Source: 2-12-FULL-60-19 sp041483675 (GTDB taxonomy: Bacteria > Desulfobacterota > Binatia > UBA9968). From it: a stretch of 64,000 nucleotides of DNA. A program made the position numbers and the translations under genes. The first letter of the stretch is position 1. Every line of letters begins with the position of its first letter. Where the stretch lies: NCBI GenBank assembly GCA_041483675.1, contig JBGPGE010000006.1, forward strand, positions 1-64,000, read 5' to 3'. This document shows, piece after piece, positions 39,523 to 48,666 of the stretch. The notes beneath the pieces are model-generated. The model was not told the origin of the DNA and did not search any database. It worked only from the letters and a program-made list of their open reading frames with translations.

Positions 39523-41775
39523 TCAGGCCGCCGATCGCGACGATTTCAACGCGAAGTAAATCTTCTCTGCCGCCAACGGCAGATCGAAGATTCTCACGCC
39601 GACCGCGGCGTCGAGCGCGTTGGCGACGGCAGGCGCGGTGGCGATGATGCCGTTCTCGCCGATCTGCTTGGCGGCGAACGGCCCGGGGCCGGTCGGGTCT
39701 TCGATCAGCACGGTGTCGAGGGCCGGGAGATCGCGCGTGCAGGGGATGCGGTAATCTCCCAGGTTGACGGTCATCACCTTCCCGTTCTCCGTCACCACCT
39801 CTTCCATCGTCGCGTAGCCCAGTCCCTGAACCAGCCCGCCCTCGATCTGCCCCTGATGCCCGAGCGGATTGATGACCGCGCCCACGTCGTGGGCCGTCAC
39901 GAATCGCTTCACCTTGAGGCGCCCCGTCTCCCTGTCCACTTCGACCTCGGCGATCTGGACAACGAAAGCGGCGACCGGCGAGCGACCTTTGACTTCATAG
40001 CTCTTGCGAAGGCGCAGCTCGCCGCCGTTTTCTTTTGCGGCCTGTCGCGCCACCTCGGCAAAGGCCAGCGACTTTTTGCCGCCGCGCGCCGCGCTGAAGC
40101 GTCCCCGGTTGAGCGTCACGTCGCCAGCGTCGCAACCTAGGAGGGCCGCTGCGACGGCGATCAGCCGCTCGCGCAGCTCCTGCGCGGCCTGCAGCACCGC
40201 GTGGCCGCTCATATTGGTGATCTTGCTGCCGCCCGGCGCGGCGTCGTTTTCGAACGTGTCTGTATCGCCGATCTCGGCGCGCACGTCCCCGGGCGGAATC
40301 GTGAGCACCTCCGCGGCGATCTGCTGGAGCAGCGTGTGCGTGCCCGTGCCGATGTCCGGAACCGCGGTGAGAATCTTGACTTTGCCGTCCGGCGCAGCCG
40401 AGATTTCGGCATTGGCCGTGCCCGAGCCGCCGACGTGGCGGAACGAGACGCCGATGCCCAGGCCGACGTTTGCCGCCCTTTTCTTCCCCCAGCCGGCCTT
40501 CTTCGCCGCCGCCTCGAGCGTCTCGCGCACGCGCACTTTGTCCATCGCGCGGCCACCGGGCAGCTTGTCGCCGCTCTGGAACAGATTTTTAAGCCGCAGT
40601 TTGAGCGGGTCCATCCGCAGCGCTTTGGCGATCAGGTCCATGTGCGATTCCGCGGCGAAGACCGCTTGCGGCTGGCCGGGCGCGCGATAGTAGCCACAGG
40701 GCACGGTGTTGGTGTAGACGCCGTAGGAGCGGATCGCATAGTTCGGAATCCGGTAGACGCCCATCGTATAGGTCGCGCCGCCGAGATTGGGCGGATCGCC
40801 GGGTTTGAACGACGCGTAGGCGCCGCTGTTGAAGATTACTTCGGCTTCGCGGGCCACCAGCGTGCCGTCTTTTTTGACGCCGCTCTTGATTCGGATGACG
40901 GAGGAATGGCGCGGATCGCCGGCGATCAACTCCTCGGCATAGGTCATGATCATTTTGACCGGCCGCCGGGCCGCCTTGGCTAGATGATAGCAAATGGGAA
41001 CGTCCATCAGCGCTCCCTTGCCGCCGAAGTCCCCGCCCACGGCCACCACGTGGACGCGGATCTGATTCTTGGGAATCTCCAACTGCCGCGACAGATGCGA
41101 TTTGACGCGGAACGGCGCCTTGCACGAAGCCCAGATATCGACGCGATCCTGATCGTCGACTTTGACCACGACGGAATGGGGTTCGAGATAGGCTTGATGG
41201 GCCCGTCCGGTCGTGAAGGTATGTTCGAGAATCAAGTCCGCTTCTTTGAAGCCGGCCGCAACGTCGCCGGCCGACCAATTCTGCAACGCAAAGACGTTGG
41301 AAATGGTCTCCGCAGGCTGATGAAAGCCTTTGTAAGAGAGCAGCTCTTCGTGAATCACGGGCGCGCCGGGCGCCATCGCTTTTTTCGGGTCGAAGATCGC
41401 GGGCAGCTCTGCGTACTCGACTTCGATGAGAGCGAGAGCTTCCTCGGCGGCCTCGAGATCCGTCGCCGCGACGGCGGCGACCTTCTCTCCGATAAAGCGC
41501 ACTCTGCCCTGCGCCAGAATCGGCGTGTCCTGGAGGCTTAAGCCCACGCGGAACGGCGGCAAATCCGCCCCCGTGAGCGCCGCCAGGACTCCTTTTACTT
41601 TCTTTGCTTTGTCCGTATTCGCCCGGACGATCCGCGCATGAGCATACGGGCTGCGCAGACATTTTCCCCAGAGCAGTCCCGCAAGCTTCACGTCAGCCGT
41701 ATAGAGCGTCTTGCCGCCGACTTTGTCCGGCCCTTCGATCCGCGCCAGCGGGCGGCCCACAACCTTAAGTTTCAT
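39523..41775 (-). CDS. Xanthine dehydrogenase-family molybdopterin-binding subunit (copy 3)
   Basis: A 750-residue catalytic subunit, collinear with those at 1867 and 11818. Hammerhead domain with VGGKTLYTADVKLAGLLWG, molybdopterin motifs VGGDFGGKGA (Asp in place of Ser in GGSFGGK) and CGYYRAPGQPQ, catalytic Glu near residue 707 in QIGENG. As with the other two copies, the iron-sulfur and FAD subunits are absent from the flanks. A 28-base perfect palindrome lies just upstream of its start. It is separate from the aromatic cluster, between nadK and phnE. The substrate is unknown. Confidence 0.92.
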   Translation of the reverse strand: MKLKVVGRPLARIEGPDKVGGKTLYTADVKLAGLLWGKCLRSPYAHARIVRANTDKAKKVKGVLAALTGADLPPFRVGLSLQDTPILAQGRVRFIGEKVAAVAATDLEAAEEALALIEVEYAELPAIFDPKKAMAPGAPVIHEELLSYKGFHQPAETISNVFALQNWSAGDVAAGFKEADLILEHTFTTGRAHQAYLEPHSVVVKVDDQDRVDIWASCKAPFRVKSHLSRQLEIPKNQIRVHVVAVGGDFGGKGALMDVPICYHLAKAARRPVKMIMTYAEELIAGDPRHSSVIRIKSGVKKDGTLVAREAEVIFNSGAYASFKPGDPPNLGGATYTMGVYRIPNYAIRSYGVYTNTVPCGYYRAPGQPQAVFAAESHMDLIAKALRMDPLKLRLKNLFQSGDKLPGGRAMDKVRVRETLEAAAKKAGWGKKRAANVGLGIGVSFRHVGGSGTANAEISAAPDGKVKILTAVPDIGTGTHTLLQQIAAEVLTIPPGDVRAEIGDTDTFENDAAPGGSKITNMSGHAVLQAAQELRERLIAVAAALLGCDAGDVTLNRGRFSAARGGKKSLAFAEVARQAAKENGGELRLRKSYEVKGRSPVAAFVVQIAEVEVDRETGRLKVKRFVTAHDVGAVINPLGHQGQIEGGLVQGLGYATMEEVVTENGKVMTVNLGDYRIPCTRDLPALDTVLIEDPTGPGPFAAKQIGENGIIATAPAVANALDAAVGVRIFDLPLAAEKIYFALKSSRSAA

Positions 41776-41797
41776 TTTGTTCCCCTTTCAAATTCGT

Positions 41798-41825
41798 GTA
41801 GGGGCGGTTCGCGAACCGCCCCTAC
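41798..41825. repeat. 28-bp perfect palindrome
   Basis: GTAGGGGCGGTTCG is followed at once by its exact inverse complement CGAACCGCCCCTAC. It begins 22 bases before the start of the molybdenum hydroxylase gene, so it would be in that gene's leader. A related GGGGCAGAC-type dyad is at 43032. Confidence 0.9.
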
Positions 41826-42033
41826 TGAATGAATCACCGCGCAGCAAGCTGCGGGGTATCAAGAGGCCCTCAGATGACTTTTCCCCGGTCGTCACCCCCG
41901 AATGTTTTAATCGGGGGTCCAGTCCGAAATTCGCCTGGATTCCCGCTAAAAACATGCGGGAATGACGGACTTCGTAAACGAAATAAATTCTACGCAGCAA
42001 GCTGCGAGGAATTAACCCGCGGCGATTAAAAAC
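41826..42033. repeat. Repeat block with composite element copy 2 (41891-41970)
   Basis: Contains CGCAGCAAGCTGCG at about 41838 and 41992, and between them the second 80-base composite hairpin, identical to 27-106 except at two positions. No gene is visible. It separates copy 3 of the molybdenum hydroxylase gene from phnE. Confidence 0.8.
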
Positions 42034-42972
42034 TTACACGACCAGTTTTCTTAAGCGCGAGCTCGCATAGTCCACACCGACAACCAGCACGACGAGCACG
42101 AGCACGATCGCCGCCGCCTCCTGATATTGGAACGTGCGAAAGCTGGTGTTCATTAGATAGCCGATCCCGCCGGCGCCGATCAACCCCAAAACCGACGCGG
42201 AGCGGATATTGGTTTCGAGGCGATAAAGCGTGAAGGAGATCAAGTCGGGCAGAATCTGCGGCAGCACGGCGAACGCCAGGATCTGGGAGTAGCCGGCGCC
42301 GGTGGCGCGGATCGCCTCAACCACCCCTTCGTCGATATTTTCCACCGCTTCGGAGAGCAGTTTCCCCAGCACCGTCGCCGTGTGGACGAAAAGCGCGAGC
42401 GTCCCGGCGAACGCGCCGAGCCCGACCGCAGCGACAAAGAGCAGTCCCAGCGCCAGATCGGGAATGGTGCGGAGAAAATTCAACACCGCACGCACGCCCT
42501 GATAGACCCAGGGATGGGGCGTGGTGTTGCGCGCCGCGAGGAAGCCCACCGGGAACGCGACCAGAAACGCCAGGACGGTCCCGGCCAGCGCCATCTGAAT
42601 GGTTTCGATCGTCGCCCCGACGATCGTCTGCGGGAACGTGTTGTCCCACCAGCGCTGTTTGGCGCGCCGCTGCTCCTCGGTCAGAGGCGCGGGCAAAAGC
42701 AGTTGAGCGGGTGAAATCTCCGTCGGGAAGAAATAACTTTTCGCGTGGGTGATCTTGGAGAAATCGGGCGGCAGCATGCGCCCGAGCGTAACCAGAATAT
42801 CGGGAATTCCCTTGACCAGCTCCCCCGGCCTGATCTTCGCGCCCTGAAAAGACCAGATAAGAACGAACACCAGCAGCGCCAGCCAGAGAATCAGCCGCGC
42901 GCCCCTCTTCGGCGCCGGCGGCGCCTCCGAAAAAATATCCACGTCGCTTTTTGCAGCCGATTGTTCCGCCAT
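42034..42972 (-). CDS. phnE: Phosphonate/phosphite ABC transporter permease PhnE
   Basis: A 312-residue inner-membrane permease: an N-terminal helix (ILWLALLVFVLIWSF), a periplasmic segment and five or six further helices. The signature segment PQTIVGATIETIQMALAGT and the coupling loop EAIRATGAGYSQILAFAVLPQILPD are characteristic of PhnE, as is RSASVLGLIGAGGIGYLM. GGAGGG precedes the ATG. Its natural partners phnC and phnD are not adjacent but lie on the same strand at 61748 and 62620, about 19 kb away. Together they would import phosphonate, phosphite or phosphate esters. Confidence 0.9.
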   Translation of the reverse strand: MAEQSAAKSDVDIFSEAPPAPKRGARLILWLALLVFVLIWSFQGAKIRPGELVKGIPDILVTLGRMLPPDFSKITHAKSYFFPTEISPAQLLLPAPLTEEQRRAKQRWWDNTFPQTIVGATIETIQMALAGTVLAFLVAFPVGFLAARNTTPHPWVYQGVRAVLNFLRTIPDLALGLLFVAAVGLGAFAGTLALFVHTATVLGKLLSEAVENIDEGVVEAIRATGAGYSQILAFAVLPQILPDLISFTLYRLETNIRSASVLGLIGAGGIGYLMNTSFRTFQYQEAAAIVLVLVVLVVGVDYASSRLRKLVV

Positions 42973-43006
42973 GGCTATCCCTCCTCTCGCGTCACGCGCT
43001 TAACTT

Positions 43007-43053
43007 GGGCGCGATGAATCGCGCCCCTACTGGGCAGACATGCGGGTCTGCCC
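43007..43053. repeat. Two adjacent dyads of the GGGGC(A/G)G family
   Basis: GGGCGCGA-TGAA-TCGCGCCC (43007-43026) is followed by CTACT and GGGCAGAC-ATGCGG-GTCTGCCC (43032-43053). They lie between phnE and the 5'-nucleotidase-like gene and resemble the 28-base palindrome at 41798. The sequence just beyond (43066-43110) is a low-complexity TTTTTACTTTTG tract that runs into the 3' end of the next gene. Confidence 0.75.
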
Positions 43054-43072
43054 CTACTGCCCTCCGCATTTT

Positions 43073-44623
43073 TCATTTTGCGTTTTTACTTTTGCCTTCT
43101 GCCTCTTTTATCCGCCCCTCCTCCTGCGCCGAGAGCGGCCTGGTCTTGAGCGCCGCGATGAGCAGATCGCGCAGCGGAAGCTGGTGATCGACCCGCTCCC
43201 TCCCCTGGAGAAAAACCGAATAGCCGTCGCCGCCACCCGCAACAAAACCATAAACCGCTACACTGTACTCCCGATCGTCCTGCAACGGGGCGCCCTGGAC
43301 GGCGATTTGCTTCACTCTGGCGCCGGAAGGGGCCGAGGGATCAAAGGAAAAGCTCAAGCCCGACACCTGGAGAAATCGCCCGGCCGCCCTTGGCAGCTCG
43401 CTGACGCTGTTTTCCATCGCGCTGCGCAACTGCCGGCCGCTCAGCTTCATCGCCACAAGCGGGTCGTCGTAGGGCAGAACTTCCATGACGCGCTTGAGCG
43501 TCACCGGCCCCAGGGGGATGCCCCCTCTAACGGCGCCGCCGTTGAGCAGCGCGATCTCCGTGCCAGCATGAACGCGCGCGAGGTCGGCGAGAATATCGCC
43601 GAAGTTGGTTTCGCGGGTGCGCACCGCCGCGCCATCGCCCTGCAGATCGACCTCGGCCCGGCCCAGCGTTTGATTGGCCGCCGCGTCCAGCCGGCGCGCG
43701 TAACTCTGAACCAGGCCGCGCAACTTTCTTTCTTCGGGCGCGCTCTCATCGACCGGGAGGTTCCGGGCCTGGGCGGCGCGCAATCCTTTGTCAAAGACAA
43801 GATCCAACCGTCCCAGCGTCCGTCCCAGTTGATGGGTTCTAACCAGGATCGGGCCGCCCGCGACTGGATCGACCCGGCCATGCAGCACGAGCCCGGCGGC
43901 GGGCAGCATCAGTCCGTCGAAGCCCAGGATGTGGCCGCCGACGATCACCTGAATTTCCGGCGCCGCGACGGCAAGCGCGGCATCTTCCTCCGGCTCCTGA
44001 TGCGTGACAGCGACCAGAAGATCGACCTGCTTGCGCAGGTCGCGGGCGGCCTTTTTTGCCGCCGCGATCGGGTCGGAGAATTCCAGCTCTTTGACGGCGC
44101 TGCGGCTGATCAGGTCCGGATAGCTTCTCCGGCCGATCAGCCCTATCAGTCCGACGCGCAGCGGGCCAAATGATTTAACCGCGAACGGCTGGCAGACGCC
44201 CGCCATTTTCGGCCGGAGGTTCGTGCAGAGGAAGGGAAAGCCGGCCTGTTTTCTGAGCGCGCCCAGGTGGGCGACGCCGAAATCGAAGTCGTGGTTACCA
44301 AGCGCGAGAGCGTCGTAGCGCATTAATTTCATCGCGGCGATATCCGGCTCGCCGCGAAAGACCGAAGACATGGCCGTGCCGATCATCAGATCGCCGCTGT
44401 CGAGCAGCAGGACATGCCTGGTTTCCCGCCGGATGCGGTCAATCAGTCCGCCACGGCGGACCACGCCGCCCAGTCCTTTGAACGCGCCGTTCTCGATCGG
44501 CTGGAGCGTTCCATGATGCTCGCTCGTGTGTAGAATAGTCAGCGCGGTCTGGCCCAGGGCGGGAGATCCCCACGCAACGAAGAGACCAACTATGATGAGC
44601 AGGTGGGTGATCACGGCCGGCAC
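43073..44623 (-). CDS. Secreted 5'-nucleotidase/metallophosphatase-family protein
   Basis: A 516-residue bifunctional-nucleotidase-type protein: signal peptide (LLIIVGLFVAWGSPALG), N-terminal metallophosphatase (about 28-260) with DSGDLMIGT, GNHDFDFG, VTHQE and GGH, and C-terminal substrate domain with LLNGGAVRGGIPLGPVT and YSVAVYGFVAGGGDGY. The first metal motif, normally HTNDxHG, reads LHTSEHHG, replacing Asp by Glu. It would hydrolyse nucleotides or other phosphate esters in the periplasm. The start appears to be TTG at 44623, or GTG at 44614. The C-terminal SKNAK residues come from a repeat-like A-rich tract. Downstream phnE suggests a joint role in phosphorus supply. Confidence 0.85.
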   Translation of the reverse strand: MPAVITHLLIIVGLFVAWGSPALGQTALTILHTSEHHGTLQPIENGAFKGLGGVVRRGGLIDRIRRETRHVLLLDSGDLMIGTAMSSVFRGEPDIAAMKLMRYDALALGNHDFDFGVAHLGALRKQAGFPFLCTNLRPKMAGVCQPFAVKSFGPLRVGLIGLIGRRSYPDLISRSAVKELEFSDPIAAAKKAARDLRKQVDLLVAVTHQEPEEDAALAVAAPEIQVIVGGHILGFDGLMLPAAGLVLHGRVDPVAGGPILVRTHQLGRTLGRLDLVFDKGLRAAQARNLPVDESAPEERKLRGLVQSYARRLDAAANQTLGRAEVDLQGDGAAVRTRETNFGDILADLARVHAGTEIALLNGGAVRGGIPLGPVTLKRVMEVLPYDDPLVAMKLSGRQLRSAMENSVSELPRAAGRFLQVSGLSFSFDPSAPSGARVKQIAVQGAPLQDDREYSVAVYGFVAGGGDGYSVFLQGRERVDHQLPLRDLLIAALKTRPLSAQEEGRIKEAEGKSKNAK

Positions 44624-44920
44624 AATGCATTTATCCCAGTTTGCAAGTTATGTCCATCGTCCAAGCCGTCATTCCGGCCGAGTCAGCCTGAGGCTGACGA
44701 GAGCCGGAATCCAGGAGGGGTGAGGGAGCTGGATTCCCGCTTTCGCGGGAATGACAATAAGCGGCGCGCCGATTTTGTCATGGTTCGACCTTCCTCACTA
44801 TGACCCTGAGCTTAGTCGAATGGGTCAGCGAATCTCTAACTCTGGACACAGGTTAACGATTGACAGAAAAGCGCCTCATGCGCTACGCTCTAGAGTGATC
44901 CGATCCGCACGGAGCGCAGC
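44624..44920. repeat. Intergenic region with dRS3-like and CCCTTCGAC-type repeats
   Basis: Positions 44668-44755 hold a dRS3-like element: GTCATTCC with GGAATCCAG, enclosing AGTCAGCCTGAGGCTGACGA, then GGATTCCCGC/GCGGGAATGAC. Positions 44800-44826 hold the CCTGAGCTTAGTCGAATGGG dyad. The last 90 bases should include the divergent promoters; GGAG precedes the gene at 44921. Confidence 0.75.
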
Positions 44921-45907
44921 ATGGGAAGACGACTCAACGCAGGGCTCGCAGCGACCATCCTATTGACCTGCGCCGCGACGGCGGGCGCGGCGGCAAAGGC
45001 GGCGCCAAAGCTCAAAATCGGCGTGCTCATCGCGCAGTCCGGCTCTTCGGAGACGCAGACTATCCGCGGCCTTCGCGACGGGCTTAAAGAGCTGGGGTAC
45101 AAAGAGCGCGACAACATTGTCATCGAAGTGAAAGATCTGAAAGGCGAACGGGCCGCGCTCCAACCCGCCGCCGCGGAGATGGTCAACAAAAAGGTCGATC
45201 TCATCTTCACCATTGGGACGCGCGCCACGCAGGCCGCGATGGCGGCGACGCGGGAGATCCCGATCGTGTTTCGCCATACCGCCGATCCCCTCGCGATCGG
45301 CCTTGTAAAAAACTTGAAGCAGCCCGGCGGCAACGTCACTGGCGTCGCCGCGTTTTCGCCGGAGATGACGGGCAAGCGGCTGGAGATTCTCAAAGAGATC
45401 GTGCCCAACCTGAAGCGCGTGCACATCTTATACGACTCGAACAATCCCTTTTCCAAGACAAGCTTCGCCGCCGCCAAAAAAGATGCGACGCGCCTCAGCC
45501 TCGAGGTCGTCGAGCACGCGGTGAAGACGGTTGACGAGCTGAAAAGCGCCGTGGGCGGGTTGCAAAGGATGGACGGCGACGCGATCTTCCAGGTTTCCGA
45601 CGACCTGGTCGAAAGCCAGGCGGATACTATTTTCGAAGCGGCGCGGCAGTTGAGCCTGCCCACGATGTTCGACGGGGCCGACTGGGCACCCAAAGGGAGC
45701 ATGGCGAGCTATGGCGCCAACTTTTACAGGATGGGGCGGCAGGCCGCGGCGATGATCCACAAAATTCTTAAAGGCGCCTCGCCGAAAAATCTGCCGGTTG
45801 AGCGCGCCGAGAAGTACGATCTACTGATCAATCTGCGCATGGCCAACGCCATCGGACTGGCCATCCCTCCGGCCGCGCTCAAAAAAGCCGATAAGGTGGT
45901 CCGATAA
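44921..45907 (+). CDS. TrpX/DUF534-family ABC substrate-binding protein
   Basis: A 328-residue secreted binding protein of the TrpX/YtrF group: signal peptide LNAGLAATILLTCAATAGA, then LKIGVLIAQSGSSETQTIRGLRDGLKELGY, DLIFTIGTRATQAAM, IPIVFRHTADPLAIGLV and GGNVTGVAAFSPEMTGKRLEIL (landmarks of that family, type 1 PBP fold). It ends 12 bases before the transporter fusion at 45920, so the two are co-transcribed. TrpX-type proteins bind amino acids or nucleobases for ABC importers. Here no ABC permease follows, and pairing with a DASS transporter is unusual. Confidence 0.88.
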   Translation: MGRRLNAGLAATILLTCAATAGAAAKAAPKLKIGVLIAQSGSSETQTIRGLRDGLKELGYKERDNIVIEVKDLKGERAALQPAAAEMVNKKVDLIFTIGTRATQAAMAATREIPIVFRHTADPLAIGLVKNLKQPGGNVTGVAAFSPEMTGKRLEILKEIVPNLKRVHILYDSNNPFSKTSFAAAKKDATRLSLEVVEHAVKTVDELKSAVGGLQRMDGDAIFQVSDDLVESQADTIFEAARQLSLPTMFDGADWAPKGSMASYGANFYRMGRQAAAMIHKILKGASPKNLPVERAEKYDLLINLRMANAIGLAIPPAALKKADKVVR

Positions 45908-45919
45908 TCCCGAAGGACG

Positions 45920-48589
45920 ATGGCTGAACTCGCCGACGCCATAAGAAACATTCCCCTCTTTTCCGGCCTCTCGCGCGAAGACGTGGCGAAGGTCCTGGGC
46001 AAACTCGAGGAGAAGAGCTTCGCGGCGGGAACGACGATCTTTTCCCAGGGCGACAAGGGCGACGCCTTCTACATGGTGCATACCGGGGCGGTGGAAGTCG
46101 TGCTGCAAGGGGGCGGCGGCCGGTCGGAAATCATCGCCGTGCTGGGACCGCAGGACTGGTTCGGCGAGATGGCATTGCTCTCAGGCGAGCCGCGCTCCGC
46201 GACGATCGTTACGGTCAAAGACACGACGCTGTGGCGGCTCAGCCGCGAAGCCTGGGACGATCTCATCGAGAAGCATCCCACCTGGCTGCTTCACTTTTGC
46301 GCCACGCTGAGCAAGCGGCTCGCCCGCGTCGAGCAGCAGTACTCCAAAGGCCGGGACGCCTTCAACTCCCTGGCGGAGGACTTCTACGCCGCGGCCACGC
46401 CCGAAGAGCGGCGATTCTTTCGCCGCGCGGCTTTGCTCGTCTCCATCGAGCCTGGAAGCGCCGACTATCTGGTGGAAACGCAAGGGGCGAAACAATATCT
46501 CTCCGCCTTGGAAAAGAGCCGCTCGCCGCTGCTTCGCTCGCTCGAAGAGGGAAGGTACGAGCTGCACGGCTTCTTCCGCGACTTTCTGACGGAAAGACTT
46601 ATCGCCGAAGAGGGCAAAGATGCCAGGCAGCGCCTTCACGCGGAGATCGCGGCGCGCCACGAAGCGCTCGGGATCTGGGCCTCCGCGATCCACCATCGAG
46701 TGGAGGCCAAGGATTGGTCCGGTGTCGCTCGTCTGGTGGCGACTCACGCGGCGGAGTTGCTTGACGGCTCGGCCCCCGCGGTAAAAGATGCCGTAGAAAA
46801 AATTCCGCCGGATCATTTTTTCACCGATCCCGGTCTGGTCCACATCAAGTCGAGGACGCTGGCTCACCTGGGGGATTTCGCGGGAGCGGTGAGAGTCTAT
46901 ACAGAGGTGCTGTCTCAAAGAGGCGCCGCCGCGCTGGAAAGCGAGGCCGTGGCGCGCTACCAGAGCATGGCCGACCGCTTTGTCGAGGAAAAAAAATACG
47001 CTCAGGCGCTCAACTGTCTCCGCAGCGCGCTCAACCTGTTGGACCAGGAGACGGCGGCGCTCTCCACCGGAGCCACCGGCGCCGTTTGGAGCAGGGAAAA
47101 GGTGGCCCGTGCGCCGAAGTCGGCGGCGCCGGCGACCGGGCAACGATTTAGCTGGCGCAGCGCCGTCGCATTTCTGGGCGGCCTCTATGCGCAGGGGTCG
47201 TTGGGAAAATGGTTCGGCGCGATTTCCGGTCTCGTCGTCTGGGCCTGGCTGTGGTTCTGGACGCCCGACATCGGCCTTGAGCCTGAGGCGACCAAACAAC
47301 TCGGCCTGCTGAGCTTAACGTTGATCTACTGGGTGTTCTGGGTTCTGCCCGACTACGGCGTCGCGCTCATTTTCGCTCTCGGTTTGATACTGACGAAATT
47401 AGCGACGCCGGAAATGGTGCTCGGCGGCTTCGCCAGCACCACATGGTTCATGACCCTGGGAGTTTTGGGCTTAGGGGCGGCGATTACCAGCTCGGGGCTG
47501 TTTTACCGTCTTTCGCTGCAGCTCGTCCGCCTTTTTCCTCTGAGTTACTATTGGCAGGTCTTCGCGCTGGGCATCATGGGAATCGTCGTGATGGCGCTGA
47601 TCCCGCAGCAAAGCGCGCGCACCGCGATCATCAGCCAGATGCTCGTCAACCTCTCCGAGAGCCTGGGGTACAAAAACCCTTCCAAGGCGTCGACCGGCCT
47701 TTTTGCTGCCAGCTTCCTCGGCCTGGGGCAGTTGGGTTTTCTTTTTCTCACCGGCTCGACCACCAGCCTTATCGCCTGGGGACTCCTGCCCGTGGACGTC
47801 CGCGCCCAGTTTACCTGGGGCTATTGGTTTATCGCCGCCCTGCCGCCCACACTGGTCGTCGTCGCGGTGCTGTTGCTGAGCATCGTCTTTCTTTTTCGGC
47901 CCGAAGCTCAACCCGCCGTTTCTTATAGAATGGTCCAGACCCAGCTCGACGTTCTGGGGCCGCTGTCGCAGAAGGAGTGGATCACTTTGATCGTGCTGTT
48001 GTTCACGATGACCGGCTGGCTCACGATCTCCTACCACAAGATCGACGGCGCCTGGGTCGCGCTGATCGCGCTCTGCGTCCTGATCAACACGGGGGTGCTC
48101 GGCTGGGGAATGATCAAGAAGAGCATTGACTGGGAGCTGCTCATCTACATGGGCGCGACGCTGACCATCCCCGCCTTGCTCACTCGCGCGAAGATCGATC
48201 AGTGGTTGGTGGAATATATCTCCCCTCTGCTGCTGCCCTTTATAGACAGCCCGGCGATCTCGTTCATCATCATCGCGCTCTTGAGCTACGCGCTGAAGCT
48301 GATCTTTACGAGCTTTCTCACGGTCGTCACGCTGTGCGTGGCGCTGATTCCGCTCTCGGTTGAAATGGAGATCAGCCCCTGGGTGATGGCGATGATCATC
48401 CTCATCGCGTCGGAGGTGTGGTTCTTCAAATTCCAGGTGGACTGGCACACGCTGGCCTACTCGACCAGCGAAGGAAAGGGCTTCGACTATTCGCTCATGT
48501 CGCGCGTCAACCCGTTCTACGCGCTGGCTTACATCCTGGGCCTCATGGCCGCCATCCCCTACTGGAGATATCTGGGGCTGATAGGATAG
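45920..48589 (+). CDS. Cyclic-nucleotide-binding domain / MalT-like module / DASS transporter fusion
   Basis: An 889-residue multidomain protein. Residues 1-130 form a cNMP-binding domain with the phosphate-binding cassette FGEMALLSGEPRSAT (81-95) intact, including its Arg. Residues about 155-400 resemble the winged-helix and TPR-like region that follows the ATPase in MalT/LuxR STAND regulators: RRFFRRAALLVSIEPG, then YELHGFFRDFLTERL (213-227) and HRVEAKDWSGVARL; no ATPase domain is present. Residues about 415-889 form a DASS/SLC13 anion transporter with 10-12 helices, including LIPQQSARTAII and LTGSTTSLIAWG (SNT-type loop). AAGGA precedes the ATG. The design implies di- or tricarboxylate or sulfate transport gated by cAMP or cGMP; a class III cyclase is encoded at 49787. 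Confidence 0.85.
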   Translation: MAELADAIRNIPLFSGLSREDVAKVLGKLEEKSFAAGTTIFSQGDKGDAFYMVHTGAVEVVLQGGGGRSEIIAVLGPQDWFGEMALLSGEPRSATIVTVKDTTLWRLSREAWDDLIEKHPTWLLHFCATLSKRLARVEQQYSKGRDAFNSLAEDFYAAATPEERRFFRRAALLVSIEPGSADYLVETQGAKQYLSALEKSRSPLLRSLEEGRYELHGFFRDFLTERLIAEEGKDARQRLHAEIAARHEALGIWASAIHHRVEAKDWSGVARLVATHAAELLDGSAPAVKDAVEKIPPDHFFTDPGLVHIKSRTLAHLGDFAGAVRVYTEVLSQRGAAALESEAVARYQSMADRFVEEKKYAQALNCLRSALNLLDQETAALSTGATGAVWSREKVARAPKSAAPATGQRFSWRSAVAFLGGLYAQGSLGKWFGAISGLVVWAWLWFWTPDIGLEPEATKQLGLLSLTLIYWVFWVLPDYGVALIFALGLILTKLATPEMVLGGFASTTWFMTLGVLGLGAAITSSGLFYRLSLQLVRLFPLSYYWQVFALGIMGIVVMALIPQQSARTAIISQMLVNLSESLGYKNPSKASTGLFAASFLGLGQLGFLFLTGSTTSLIAWGLLPVDVRAQFTWGYWFIAALPPTLVVVAVLLLSIVFLFRPEAQPAVSYRMVQTQLDVLGPLSQKEWITLIVLLFTMTGWLTISYHKIDGAWVALIALCVLINTGVLGWGMIKKSIDWELLIYMGATLTIPALLTRAKIDQWLVEYISPLLLPFIDSPAISFIIIALLSYALKLIFTSFLTVVTLCVALIPLSVEMEISPWVMAMIILIASEVWFFKFQVDWHTLAYSTSEGKGFDYSLMSRVNPFYALAYILGLMAAIPYWRYLGLIG

Positions 48590-48666
48590 CGAGGACTGAG
48601 TGCTGAGTGCTGAGCTATGAGTACTCCTCCCCAACTCAGTCCTCAGCACTCGTTACTCAGCACTGG
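48590..48666. repeat. Dyad between convergent genes
   Basis: GAGGACTGAGT (48591-48601) is the exact inverse complement of ACTCAGTCCTC (48634-48644). AGTGCTGAGT-type units on both sides extend the pairing. It lies between two convergent genes and could stop transcription from both sides, though no T-tract is present. Confidence 0.7.
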
